Shown here: piece after piece, positions 26,413 through 38,189 of the stretch
How positions within the stretch are numbered: the first letter of the stretch is position 1
Layout: each line of letters opens with the position of its first letter
Assembly (NCBI GenBank): GCA_029339505.1
Contig: JAQISU010000096.1
Coordinates: 1,946,501 to 2,010,500, forward strand
Direction: 5' to 3'
Length of the DNA stretch: 64,000 bases
Source: Unio delphinus
Lineage: Eukaryota; Mollusca; Bivalvia; Unionida; Unionidae
Program-made: the position numbers and the translations under genes
Notes under the pieces: model-generated
What the model saw: the letters and a program-made list of their open reading frames with translations, nothing else
Told to the model about the DNA's origin: nothing
Databases searched by the model: none

Positions 26413-26542
26413 GCATCTGGAGTTACATGCTGAAGGCCCTCAGAGATTTTGTCAGCAACCATGGAGATGTACATGTTACCATGGGACCTGTGTTTGATTA
26501 TGATGGTGATGGATTGTGGAGCAACAACCAGAATGCAACAGA
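26413..26542 (+). CDS. ENPP exon 7: nuclease-like domain with calcium loop, unit 1
   Basis: The acceptor is TTAACAG and the donor GTGAGA. It runs phase 1 in, phase 2 out. It encodes GIWSYMLKALRDFVSNHG and then VTMGPVFDYDGDGLW. This matches the ENPP block W-YF...L-KYA ... NVVSGPVFDFDYDG. The DYDGDG run fits the EF-hand-like calcium-binding loop of the nuclease-like domain. Confidence 0.97.
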
Positions 26543-28058
26543 GTGAGACAACCAACTTCTGCTAACATTTACTCTTCATTATTTAGGTTTAGCCAAGAGT
26601 CTAATAATGTATACAGTGATTCATTTTTGGGAGGGGTATGGCATAATTGGTGAACTTTCCTTTATACTTGATTATATTACTACTCATAGAAGTGGTTATG
26701 GTTTATAGGTGAGCTTTTCATATACTGGGGTATCTTATTGCTTACAGAAGTGGGTATGGGATTATAAATGGTCTTTGCCTTATACGAGGGTATGTTACTG
26801 GTTATATTAGGGGTATGGCATTACCAGTGAGCTATTCCTTATCTGACATTAGCGGCGAGTTTTGTCTTATACGAGGGTATATTACAGTTTATATGACGGG
26901 TTATGGTAAAATTGACACTAATTTTTTATATTGATAAATTTTCTATCAACTTGTAATGTTTATATTGCAATAAATTTCTTTGTCAACCAAATTAAACCTT
27001 TATAAAGTCTCAAACTTATATACATATCAGCATTGTTTTACATTGGACAAGTTTGTGATCATTGTTTAAATTAGAATTTAAAGACAATTTTTGTCTTAGC
27101 ACAATATCTTTGTCAGATATTGAGAAAATTTGACATATTTTTATATGTAAGTTTTGTTTGAGATTCTTTGGAATGTTTTCTTCTAACATTTCATTAAATG
27201 TTGAACATGATTTAATTATCGGTGAAATGGTTTTGATTTAAAGAAGTATATTTAATGAATTGATTGTTTGATTACAACCACATTTTGGGTGTAATTTTGC
27301 CATTAATATGGAGCATAAAACTGAGTGTGTAATTATGTCATTATTATGGAGCATGAAATTGAGTGTGTAATTATGCCATTAATATGGAGCATGAAATTGA
27401 GTGTGTAATTATGCCATTAATATGGAGCATGAATTTGAGTGTGTAATTTTGCCAATACAGGTGACACTCAGTTCATGCCACAAATGTATTTCTGAGATTA
27501 GGGCAAAAATCAAATTAAAGTAATTGTGCTCTCAGTGTGCATTGAGATGCACATGCATGTATATACATGAGCTGCATGTGAGTCAGAACAGATGGGGCCA
27601 GTGATGGCATAAAAACAAGCACAGTAGTGTAAACTGAACTTTATTTTTTCAATATAAATGGCATTAAAATGAAAGCCCATAAATGAACTGGCGTATAGTG
27701 AGCATCACCTGTAATATGGAGTATGAAATTTGATGTCTAATATTTCAAGTTTAATGGAGCAGACAGTGTAAATTTTTAATAATTATGGAGAATGAAGTGT
27801 AATTTCACCCATTATATGAAGCATTAAGCAGGGTATTATGCTTAAAAATTAGTGATATAAACAGTAAAACTTCTCCAGTTTGGATACTGCACCAGAATTT
27901 TGGCCATTAAAGAAAGTGGTCAGTATGAATAAATGTATTAAGTATTTGAATAGCATTATTGGATCCAAAATGTATGCAGCTAATTTAAATAACAAACTAT
28001 TGCAGCGGGGCCTGCATATGGAAGCTTAATTCACTACTGGTTATAATCTTTCTTTCAG
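26543..28058. other. ENPP intron 7 with two short repeat arrays
   Basis: No exon is seen. Around 26620-26890 a degenerate 60-65-bp repeat ('ggtatggcattaccagtgagcttt.cttatac') occurs about five times. At 27290-27450 a 40-bp unit ('gtgtaattatgccattaatatggagcatgaaattga') occurs four times. The rest is plain AT-rich intron. Confidence 0.6.
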
Positions 28059-28218
28059 GTTTGTGGATGAACAAGGGAAAGTGCCCATCCCCACACATTT
28101 CTATGCCATATTCATTCGATGCACAGCGACTGGAATCTTGTTATCTAATTGTCACACAGAGACCTTGGAAACTCAGACTTTTATTCTGCCACACCAACCC
28201 ACAATACATAACTGCTTG
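28059..28218 (+). CDS. ENPP exon 8: nuclease-like domain, unit 1
   Basis: The acceptor is TCTTTCAG and the donor GTATGC. It runs phase 2 in, phase 0 out. It encodes VPIPTHFYAIFIRC and TLETQTFILPHQPTIHNCL, corresponding to IPIPTHYYSVLTSC ... SFILPHRPDN-ESC of ENPP1-3. Cysteines are retained at the family positions. Confidence 0.97.
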
Positions 28219-29215
28219 GTATGCAGCATTTTGTTATTCAAAATAAAGAAAAATCTGCTTGGTTTAATTGTCTCACCTTTGTGATTATGTTTAGACATTA
28301 TAATCATTTTTCTGATGGTGATGTCATTTTTGTGAACCTTGAAATTCCACATTCAAGCTTTTTCAAGCCATGTATGGGGATGATGCATCATGGGGTAGGT
28401 TACAGGTGAGACAACTGTATATTGCAGAACTCTTGTTTGTTCAGAATGGTTTATACATTTCTCTCACCTGTTCTGAAGAATAAATCAGGACTACAGGTAC
28501 CTCAATGATGATACATCAGTAATATTACAGAATGTTTGACAAAGTATTGACTTTAATCCAGATATTAGGAAAATAATTGATTTATGCAATTTTTAAATAA
28601 AGGTTGGTACTAATTAAATTTGAATTACTATATAATGTATTTTACCCATTTTATTTTCACCTCACAAAAGTGCAGGAGACCTTTTTGTATATCTGCAATG
28701 TTATAGTCGTCAGAGTCACTGTAGACGTTAACAATGTACACCTTTGTATTTAGGTCTGTTTCTCAGTCACTATTGCTAATATGGTCATGAAACTTAATAT
28801 ATACATACCTATTGAGTCTACTGACAGAAACTGGATTCACATTTTCATACAATCAAGTCATTGAAAAAAGACTAATAGCACTTCATTATCTGTAATAACC
28901 GATATTACACAATACTGTTTGTTTTATGTAGCATTCATTTTTGGGGTGAAAGGTTTATTTCCTTTTTATATTTGTAAACTGCATACTTTTTGAGAGAAAA
29001 ATTTCACCTTTTTTACAGATTGCTGAATTAAACATCAGATACGAGCAGTTATGCGTGGAATTAACTCGTATCTTTGAAAGCTGTTATAGTTTAATGCATT
29101 CTCAGATTATACAAGACCTTAATGCTGAGTTGTTTTGTTTTTGAATAGTGAAACATTAACTCTTAAAGTGGTAGTCACAACATTAGTCATGCTGTTGATC
29201 GATGTTTAGTGCTTG

Positions 29216-29628
29216 TCACAACTTGAGTCATTTTCTAGGTAAGCAACAATGTACGTATCCTATTCAACTAGCCATGACTGCTTACGACTTGAGTCGTTTT
29301 CTAGGTAAGCAACAATGTACGTATCCTATTCAACTAGCCATGACTGCTTACGACTTAAGTCGTTTTCTAGGTAAGCAACAATGTATGCATCCTATTACTT
29401 CAACTAGCCATGACTGCTTACGACTTAAGTCGTTTTCTAGGTAAGCAGCAATGAACGCATCCTATTCAACTAGCCATGACTGCTTACGACATAAGTAATT
29501 TTTTAGGTAAGCAACAATGTACCCATCCTATTACTTCAACTAGCCATGACTGCTTATGACTTGAGTCATTTTCTAGGTAAGCAACAATGTACGCATCCTA
29601 TTACTTCAACTAGCCATGACCGCTTGTA
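29216..29628 (+). repeat. 66-71-bp tandem array (6 units)
   Basis: The unit contains gacttgagtcgttttctagg, taagcaacaatgtacgtatc and ctattcaactagccatgact. Some units carry a 5-bp insertion (TTACTTCAAC versus TTCAAC). It is adjacent to the PiggyBac relic. Confidence 0.9.
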
Positions 29629-29739
29629 AAACTATATTTGACTGATTTATAAGGGCATTCCATTTTACTTTACTATGCATTTGGCAAAGTTTTATAAATA
29701 CTTTCTTTTGAGCATGTGGTACCTGGAAAACATTAATGG

Positions 29740-30440
29740 CTGATACTGAATAGAATGGTGATTTCTTGCAACAAATACTGGATTCTGATAGTGATGATAA
29801 TAATGATTTTGAAGAATTTGAGGAGGAAATTATTTGAGTTGCCAAAGTGTTGATGGAAATATCTATGAGTGATTTTGAGCAAGGAATTGATGTGGAACTG
29901 GATTCTGATATACATGCTCACTTGACGTGAGAAGATGGGATGCCAGTCAACACCCAGCCCCCCTTCGCTTGATATTCAAAATTAAATGTCGAGATGGTGA
30001 ATAATGAACCGGTGGACTATTTAAAACTATTTTTGTTGACGTGTTATTGCATCTGATAGCATATCAAACAAATCGTTATGCAGATCAGAAAGTTCATGGG
30101 GCAGACTTGAAGGAGAAGTCACATGAAGAAATGGCAGCCTGTCACACCTGAGCATCTAAAACTTTTTCACATTGATTATCACAATGGGTTTGGTACATAA
30201 ATTTGATTATCGATTCCCACAGGGCTACTGATGATGTGATACCAACCACATACTTCAGCAAACGATGGGTATATGAAAGATTTCTAGCTATTCTATGCAA
30301 TTTACACCTGGCAGACAACAAGAACGATCAAGGTGACCCTTTACACAAGATCGGCCCAATGGTTAAAAAAAAAGAAGCATTTGCTGAGGTTTATTCACCA
30401 GATACGAACCTCAGTTTTGTTGATATTAAAAATAAATAAC
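29740..30440 (+). pseudogene. PiggyBac-like transposase relic
   Basis: The first part is an acidic segment (LDSDSDDNNDFEEFEEE), as in PiggyBac transposase N-termini. After several stops and frame changes comes a readable piece at 30203-30439 with TTYFSKRWVYERFLAILCNL, HLADN and DPLHKIGPMV. This is the PiggyBac (DDE_Tnp_1_7) signature M-RxRFE-IL-xLHLxDN ... D-L-KI-P. The catalytic core beyond it is absent. It is a dead 5' fragment. Confidence 0.75.
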
Positions 30441-31093
30441 AGGTGAAAAATTTTCATGAACATTTATTACTCACTCTGGGGGTCTAAATGTACCTATGAC
30501 ATTCATGGAGTGGATATTTACAAAACTATTACCTTTTCTTTACCTGTGATTTTCACAGTTTAGATACTATAACCTTGTGACAGACCTTACATGTACATGG
30601 TTAAACTACTAAAGAATATAATATTTTTTATATACATTTTGAACTTTTCCATTATGAACAAAAACCAAACACAGATGAATAATAGCTGTAACTTATCATT
30701 TTACCTGTATTTGCACCTGTACAAATGTGTCTTGATGCTGATCTTATAGTTTAGACATAATTTTTCCTATAGGGTTTGTGTATATATTGTGTTTATTTAT
30801 TGAAATACATGCACTTTAAAAACGGTGCATTTTTTTTTTTTTTTTCTCAAACAATTCAGCATTGAGGGGTCTTGTATTGCAAAACAATATAGCACTTTAA
30901 GGGTTAAGATGTTTAAATACAAGGAGACTATTGGATCACAGTAAGACTAGAACTTGCTGTAAGAAAATAAATTGACTCGTGTTTTAAAATTTAAAAAAAA
31001 ACAAAGTAACAGCAATTCCAAAATAGATATGATATCTATTTGACAAGATTCAGGATGCTTGACATCCAGCATTTGCACAATATATTTACCTTT

Positions 31094-32713
31094 TATACTC
31101 GCGTATACGCCAAATAATTTTAGAAAACAAATAAAGCTTGGAAGAAAGGGAGTTGGTATATATGTGGGCCAAGGTATAAGTATGAAAATTGTTAAGCTTT
31201 TTTTTCTCGATTACTTGTATTTATTGTTACTATCGATTGCCAAAGATGAAATCAACATCCCTAATGATGCCACATGGCTCGTATGATATGTGCTGTTGCA
31301 AAGTGAAACAAATATTGTTTTTAATTTAACTGGTAGGATAATAAATGAAAAACAAAGCAGCATTAGAAGAAATTCCAAGAATCAAGATGGCTTGTCAGAC
31401 TGGGATCTCCTCCTTTTCTGAATTGGAGAAAGAACTTAATTGTTTTCTAAGTGAATGTCAACAAAATGGATACATTGTCACATGAACTGCAATTCCTCTG
31501 CATGCTATGCAGATGACAAAGACAACAAATACAAGATGGCAGATTCAAAAATTGTTGCTTCAGCTGGTTGGTTATCACAAATCGGAAATATGAATGAGAT
31601 GCCTATGATTTTTGACTTACCAAGCAATAAAACAGTCAATGCTGTTGGTGAGAAAACTATTCTGATAAAATCGACTGGCAATGAAAAAACACATTTCATG
31701 GTTGTTTTGGTCTGTTTAGCTGATGGATCAAAGCTGCCTCCTGTCATCATTTTAAAAAGGAAGACACTGCCCAAAAGCATGACATTTCCTGCTGGTTTCA
31801 TTGTTTGTGCACATGAAAAGGAACTAGAGCGATGAAATTGGAATGACTGAATGGTTAAAAAAGTCCGGAACAAGAGACCTTGTGGACTTCTTCAGAAACC
31901 ATCAGTGCTTGTCTGAGACATGTTTCAAGCACACAAGACAGATGAAGTCAAGAAGGCTACAAAGAAACTAAAAACAACATTGGCTGTGATACCAAGAGGT
32001 TTAACATCAGTATTACAACCTCTTGATGTCTGCCTTAACAAACCATTTAAGGACAAGTTATAAAAGATGTGGTCTGAATGGGTTTGTTCAGGTGCTATGA
32101 AGATGACAAAAAGTAGGAATTTAATGAGGCCGGACATTAACTTGACTGCCAATTAGGTCAAAGACACATGGGACTCGGTTTCATCAGAAATGGTTGCAAA
32201 ATCATGTTGAAAGTGCTGTATCAGCAATGCCATGTATGGAACTGAGGATGATGTCATATTTGAATCTGACAATAATGAGGAGATTGAGAAGGAGAACAGC
32301 ACACTATCAGATAACTATGATGACAGTGTATACAATGACAGCCTGTCTATAACAGAAGCATAGTTTCATGAACTGTTTGGCAATTTCGATACCGAGCCTG
32401 ATTTTGAAAGATTCTAAAAGTGATAGAAATTTTATATTTCATGATTTTAGAATGAGGATTTTTAAAATTTCAATTATGACTTAACATTGAAGATAAATTG
32501 TTTTTATTTCAACATGTAAATTAGCTTTCTTACTTTGATTTTTATTAAGTTAGAAAATATCTTTTTTATGAATGTAATTTGCCTAAATAAATGTGGAACT
32601 TATTTGTGATGTAGTCTAGACTTTATGGGTCTGCTTATACATGGGTCATGCACTTTTTTACCTATTCAGCTGGGGATCATGCTTATATGTGAATGGGCTT
32701 ATATGCGAGTATA
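31094..32713 (+). mobile_element. Pogo-superfamily DNA transposon, decayed
   Basis: The left terminus TATACTCGCGTATACGCC (31094-31111) pairs with the complement of the right terminus, TATACTCGCATATAAGCCC (32695-32713). Between them lies a degenerate DDE_1-type transposase. The termini differ from those of the element at 10775, so it is a different family. Confidence 0.7.
31380..32365 (+). pseudogene. Pogo/Tigger-like DDE transposase pseudogene
   Basis: The readable core (31540-31835) has NEMPMIFDLPSNKTVNAVGE then KTILIKSTGNEKTHFMVVL and LPPVIILKRK. After a frame change come AVIPRGLTSVLQPLDVCLNK (about 31985-32045) and PDINLTAN, and at the end an acidic tail ('IFESDNNEE'). This order is that of the DDE_1 endonuclease of the pogo group (MDETPM-F-LP ... 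PGG-TS-LQPLDV-xNKPFK). Several in-frame stops and frameshifts break it, and the N-terminal CENP-B-like DNA-binding half is missing or unreadable. Confidence 0.85.
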
Positions 32714-33498
32714 TACGCTAAGTCCTAATTTCTCATGTGATAACTCACATGACAAAATCCAATTTTGAATACATTTTAAATAAGTGTTTAATCAGAATCA
32801 ATGTCTGAGTTTCTCACATGATAGCTCATATGAAAAATTAGAACTCTGTATTATTTTCAAACATGGCTATATGTAATGGAAAAAGAATTATATTTCTCAG
32901 TTCTACTTTCTCATGTGCACATTTAAATTCTCATGGGAACAAAATCTGCACATGTGAAAATTAGTTTGTTTTTCCTTGACTCACAAGATCTAACAAACTG
33001 CACACATGAGTCTGCAACATCTACCCAATTCGCATACATTTCTAACAAGGTTTTCATGTGCAGCTTATGAGCAGCATATGTGAATTTGTGAGATTTTTCT
33101 GTGTATGGAGGGGACCTTGTTTATTTACCGTAACCCTGGATATGGGCACATACTAAAAGTCTAACCTGGACTGCGCAGCAAAGAACAGAGAAAACTCCTT
33201 GGTCTAGAAGAGACATTTCAGTGGAAAAAAAACAAGGCTGCAATCAGACAAATCAAGTAGGGATTTGGCACAAACTAAGTCAAATATAAGGGCAGTACAC
33301 ACATAGTTTGGGGGTAGGGTGCTGTGCCCATATCTGCCTATCTGGAACACTGATTTATTGATATATAGTTTAAATCATTTGTATAATCAATCTCTTTCAA
33401 AATCTTGTCTTGTTTTAATTATTGTGAGAGAAGTGCATGAAAATGATTGATTTAGGTTTTGATGAAACTTAATATTTGGGTATGTGTTTATTTGTTAG

Positions 33499-33704
33499 CC
33501 TGAGAGGGACTACCTGAAGAATAACATGGCTCGAATCCGCGATGTTGAGCTTGTCACTGGTCTGCATTTCTTGACAACCTTTAAAAGAGATGTATCAGCC
33601 CAACTCCGAACCCATCTTAGCACTGAACTCTGGGAGTCTGTGTACACAGAATCTTGGGAAGACCTTCCTTGTACAGCTCCTGAGAACCAGCAATGTCCAG
33701 ATGG
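33499..33704 (+). CDS. ENPP exon 9: end of unit 1 joined to linker of unit 2
   Basis: The acceptor is TTTGTTAG and the donor GTCAGT. It runs phase 0 in, phase 2 out. The first half, PERDYLKNNMARIRDVELVT then GLHFLTTF, is the family C-terminal block (H-ARI-DVE-LTGLxF). The second half, ESWEDLPCTAPENQQCPDG, resembles the WVEETCES-D-PECP linker that precedes the catalytic domain of ENPP1/3. One uninterrupted exon thus carries the end of one ENPP unit and the beginning of the next. Reading on past the donor meets a stop near 33792, so an alternative terminal exon is possible. Confidence 0.93.
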
Positions 33705-35415
33705 GTCAGTTGTTTCTATACCAAAAAGCATTTTTATTCATGGAAATTTTTCTGTTTATTTTGAATTGGTTGAAATGCTCCCAAGGTATTGAAAATTAAT
33801 TTGTTCAAATGACTCGCATGAGGCCCAGGGAAAGCACTTTTATGGTGGGATATTTACCCACAGATGCAATTGAGATATTTCTTACCATTTTAAAATGATA
33901 GTGAAATCAAAATACCCTAGCATATATTTTCTTTAACTGCTTTCCCTGGGTACCATGTATGTTTAAATGAACAGCCCTCATGTGTTTGCAGTTGTTGGCA
34001 AGATTTAATATTAGCTTCAGAGCAGGAAGATTTAATTCAGGAGTTTTTACAACAAATTAGTATGCATTTACAGAATACTGTTTAAACTGAATCCTTTTCA
34101 GAGCTCTTGGTGGATGTCAGAACATTTTACATTTGTAAAACCAAGTATCAAGAATTGCATGACAATGTGTGCTTTTCATTTAACCTAAGTTTTATAAAGT
34201 AGAGTAATTGTGGTAGCCATCTTGAAACTCTTTGTTATCACATCTTTTAAAAACTGCACGACAAAATTAAATTGATTTTTCACTAAATAACGTATTATGT
34301 CTGCTTGATCCTGAGTGAAAATGGTGTCGATCTAATATTCAATATGGATGCCAAGAGAAGCAGTTTTAAAATATTGATATTCCTTATGAATTGATTATGG
34401 AAGTTGTGCCAGCATGGAGTTTTCACTTAAAGACTTTTTGTGTTGTTGAACAATAATAAAAATGGTTCCATTTGGGCCTCCAGCATGCTTTCTGTGATGG
34501 CCATCTCAAAATTCTGGTTATCGGAAATTCAACATGGCCTTAATAAAAGCCATCTTAAAAATCTTACAAAGAAGTTGTGATGGCATGGGGTTTTCACGAA
34601 AAGAGATCTATGTAGTTGGTCTTAAATGAATATTAGATTGTCACTAAAAGACTGCACAGACCCAGATCTGCCATTGCTTAATGCACCAGAAGATTTGATG
34701 GGTCTATGCAATTAGGAGTATTCAGTAGAATAAATAATAATAATGATAATAATAATAATGATAATAATAATAAAGACTTTATTTAGAGAAGGTAACTCAG
34801 TTAGTTACAGAACTAATCTATCTTGAGGCCTTCTATCTTTTATGTACAATATATACAATACATACAACATGATGTGAAGAGTCTGGCTCGACACTAAATA
34901 ATTAAGGAATTTAAAATTTCAAAGTATCAATAAATAAATAGTTCCAAATTTTCCTGCACATTATATGATGGTAGGTCTGGGTCTATTTCTTTGCAGATGG
35001 AAAAGACTGTATAGATTGTAATTTTTTTACTTAATTCATCATTACTTGCTTTTCAGAAAGTTATGTCAAAGACAAGATATATTTTATTGCAGCTACTGTA
35101 TTCTTTGTTAACAATTAACAGGTGTTTTGTGGCAAATGATCATTTATCGGGATATTCATTTTATTATGCAAAATTAAATTTTATCACTGCTATAATTCAT
35201 TGCTTTAAATGATGACATTTTGATGTAAACTTTTGCAGATATAAACATTTGGAACAGTTGTGACATAAAATGTCCACATTAAAGTTTATTTTTCTGCAAG
35301 ATTGTCTTTGGTATGAAAACTATTTTTTGTGGAATGCAGCTTCGATGCTATATTTATGTTAAAATTTATATTTATCAAAATATGTAATATACAGTCAAAT
35401 GCATATATTTTTCAG
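33705..35415. other. ENPP intron 9
   Basis: No exon is seen. It contains degenerate repeat text at 34250-34620, a palindromic dispersed repeat at about 34655-34735 and a minus-strand LINE 3' end at 34735-34870. Confidence 0.6.
34735..34870 (-). mobile_element. LINE 3'-end fragment, minus strand
   Basis: On the complement it reads ...ggcctcaagatagattagtt ... ttacct(tc)tctaaataaagtc followed by (TTATTA)n. This is the same 3' terminus as the LINE ending at 51671 (gcatcaaggtagattagttc ... accctctttaaataaagtca, then (TTA)n). It is a severely 5'-truncated copy of that family or a sister family. Confidence 0.85.
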
Positions 35416-35581
35416 ACCAGTTCCCCTCCTGCTTATCTCCCTTGATGGGTTTAGAGCAGAGTATCTTCTGAGAAACATAAGCCCAACTATACAGAAACTG
35501 AGTCAATGTGGTGTTCATACTCCATACATGAGGGCTGTTTACCCCACCATCACATTTCCCAACCATTACACTATTGTAACA
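35416..35581 (+). CDS. ENPP exon 10: catalytic-domain start with nucleophile, unit 2
   Basis: The acceptor is TATTTTTCAG and the donor GTAAGT. The first base completes a Gly codon begun in exon 9. It encodes [19 protein letters not shown] and [18 protein letters not shown]. These are the two opening motifs of the ENPP phosphodiesterase domain: the LISLDGFR metal-binding Asp and the TFPNHY motif with the nucleophilic Thr. Both key residues are intact, so unit 2 could be catalytic. The exon is followed within about 110 bp by a 78-bp satellite. Confidence 0.97.
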
Positions 35582-35689
35582 GTAAGTACCATGCAGTTCA
35601 GTGATGCATCCACACACATATTGGGTAGTAAGTGTATTTGTTAAAAAATGTGAGTCCAGCAAGATAAAAACTGAATGAATGTGCCATTG

Positions 35690-37010
35690 TCCATGCTCTA
35701 TGAAGGCTATCAGTATGGGTAATTTGTACCATTCATAAAGGTGATCAAGTAGGTGTGTTGTATCCTATCCATGCTCTTATGACTGAAGGCTATCAATATG
35801 GGCAATTTGTACCATTAATAAAGGTGATCAAGGAGGTGTGTTGTATCCATGCTCTTATCACTAAAGGCTATCAATATGGGCAATTTGTACCATTCATAAA
35901 GGTGATCAGGGAAGTGTGTTGTATCCATGCTCTTATCACTGAAGGCTATCAATATGGGCAATTTGTACCATTTGTAAAGGTGATCAGGGAAGTGTGTTGT
36001 ATCCATGCTCTTATCACTGAAGGCTATCAATATGGGCAATTTGTACCATTTGTAATGGTGATCAGGGAAGTGTGTTGTATCCATGCTCTTATCACTGAAG
36101 GCTATCAATATGGACAATTTGTACAATTTGTAAAGGTGATCAGGGAAGTGTGTTGTATCCATGCTCTTATCACTGAAGGCTATCAATATGGGCAGTTTGT
36201 ACCATTTGTAATGGTGATAGGGAAGTGTGTTGTATCCATGCTCTTATCACTGAAGGCTATCAATATGGGCAATTTGTACCATTTGTAAAGGTGATCAGGG
36301 AAGTGTGTTGTATCCATGCTCTTATCACTGAAGGCTATCAATATGGGCAATATGTACCATTTGTAATGGTGATCAGGGAAGTGTGTTGTATCCATGCTCT
36401 TATCACTGAAGGCTATCAATATGGGCAATGTGTACCATTTGTAATGGTGATCAGGGAAGTGTGTTGTATCCATGCTCTTATCACTGAAGGCTATCAATAT
36501 GGGCAATTTGTACCATTTGTAAAGATAATTAGAGGTAGGAGGTGCTGTGGTGCCCATGCCTTATCATTGACAGATATAAATACAGGCAATTTGTACCATT
36601 AATAAAGGTGATCAGGGAAGTGTGTTGTATCCATGCTCTTATCACTAAAGGCTATCAATATGGGCAATTTGTACCGTTCATAAAGGTGATCAAGGGGTGT
36701 GTTGTGGTGCCCATGCTCTATCATTGGAGGTTATAAATTTGGGCAGTTCGTACCATTTATAAAGGTGATCGGGGTGGGGGTGTTGTGGTGGCCATACCCA
36801 ATCATTTAAGGCTATATATATGGGCAGTTTGTACCATTTGTAAAGGAGATAAAGGTGTGTGTTGTGGTGGCCGTGTTCTTTCAATGAAGGCTGTTTATAC
36901 AGGCTATTTGTACCTATTGTGTGTGTTGTGGTGTCCATGCTCCATCTATTTAAAAACTGTTTATATGGGTAATTTGTACAATTTATAAAGGTGTTCAGGA
37001 GTTTGTGTTG
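35690..37010 (+). repeat. 78-bp satellite array
   Basis: The unit begins gtgatcagggaagtgtgttg and continues tatccatgctcttatcactg, aaggctatcaatatgggcaa and tttgtaccatttgtaaag (78 bp). About ten well-kept copies (35800-36520) are flanked by degenerate ones reaching to 37010. Because 78 is divisible by three and the unit lacks stops in several frames, long repetitive ORFs open on both strands. They are not taken as genes. Confidence 0.95.
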
Positions 37011-37765
37011 TGTTGTGGTGTTCTTAACAAAAGTGACTGTTCCAGCCAAGAATTACTCAACCAAAAAAATACTGTCATGTTTGCTCTAAGCAAAATGAAG
37101 GAGCAAAATTAGTGACATCCCTTCTTCCATCTTGTTTCTTTATATGTAATTTAACTCTATATGGCAGTCCCTACCATCCTACATCTGTCTTACTGAGTAT
37201 AAAATCTGGTTATTTTTATATGCCTGTCTTAATTTGGGATATTAAAAATGTGGTTGTCCATCCATCTGATTGCATTTGGTTGTCCAGCCCATTTGTTTTT
37301 AACAGTTTGAGAGATGTCTAAACAAATTGACCAAGGTTTATATCATGACTTTTGAGTACCTGCCTCAAGGGCAAGGTAACAGAAAGAAAAAAAGTCTCTG
37401 ACTTGTATGCTTGACTGTAGTATAACTTTTCCATTACTGAAGATATTTTAGTGAAACTTTGCCTTTGCATACATAGGTGGTGTGTGACATGACCTACTTT
37501 TAGGTAAAGGTCAAAGCAAGGGAAAGTTAAAATTCCTTGTCTTGTAGACTAGAATATAACTCATTAACCAATAATTCTGATTGTTATGATTGACTTAAAA
37601 GTATTGTGATTATGTATTTATATGGTCATGTGATAATTACTGATCTGGAATTCACAATCAGTTTCCAATGTACTTAAAAGTGAAGCTTTGTCTATTGTTA
37701 TAACTCTGTGGTCTTCAACTAAGTAACAGAAAAGAAAGAAAAAATGTGTAAGTTTAGTGAAATTC

Positions 37766-37966
37766 AGCAAAGTAATTTATTTCTCCTTTGAATACGTTCC
37801 CCGATCACATTACTTTAGGGATATTAGCCTGCTACCTCGCGAATCCAGCCCTACCAAAAGACGAAAATTCGTCTTTCCTGTCTATGTCATATAGACAAAG
37901 GGCAATAACTCTTGCCCCTTACCTCCCCTTGCTACCCGCTAGGTGTCGCTTCTTTAGTTTTTTAGC
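37766..37966 (+). repeat. DIRS left inverted terminal repeat
   Basis: It is complementary to 45211-45419. Shared segments include 'gatcacattactttagggat', 'attagcctgctacctcgcga', 'aaagacgaaaattcgtcttt' and 'ctacccgctaggtgtcgctt'. The outermost 30 bp differ slightly from the right end (GTATTCAAAGG versus GTATTCTCGG), a difference copied faithfully in the internal complementary region. Confidence 0.95.
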
Positions 37967-38189
37967 TTCGCTGTACGTGAAAACACGTACAATTAGACCT
38001 CCAATGAATCCAAGCCATCTTAGTGTAAATTCTGACCATCCGAAGTTAAATTTGGAATTACTGTGTTGGATAATCATTCCTCTACAGGTTGTATACATTA
38101 TTTTACAATATTTTCCAATTTGAGTGACTTTGTCACCTTTTCTAGACTTCGGACCAGGTTGCAACGTGGTCAAAAAGCACGCTTATGGC

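Larger units (their letters stand above)
28219..33498. other. ENPP intron 8, a landing site for DNA transposons
   Basis: No exon is seen. It holds a 66-71-bp tandem array (29216-29628), a PiggyBac-like relic (29740-30440) and a pogo-group transposase relic with its terminal repeats (31094-32713). Sequence from 28600 to 29200 and from 32714 to 33490 shows nothing I can assign. Confidence 0.6.

Noticed and set aside
35755..36736. Long repetitive ORFs on both strands (26-residue repeats)
   Set aside because: They arise from a 78-bp tandem repeat whose length is divisible by three; codon pattern is the same on both strands and no start context or domain is present.
37788..38173. ORFs of 111 and 84 codons at the DIRS left end
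   Set aside because: They lie in the inverted terminal repeat and leader, and part recurs in the right repeat; no protein family is evident.
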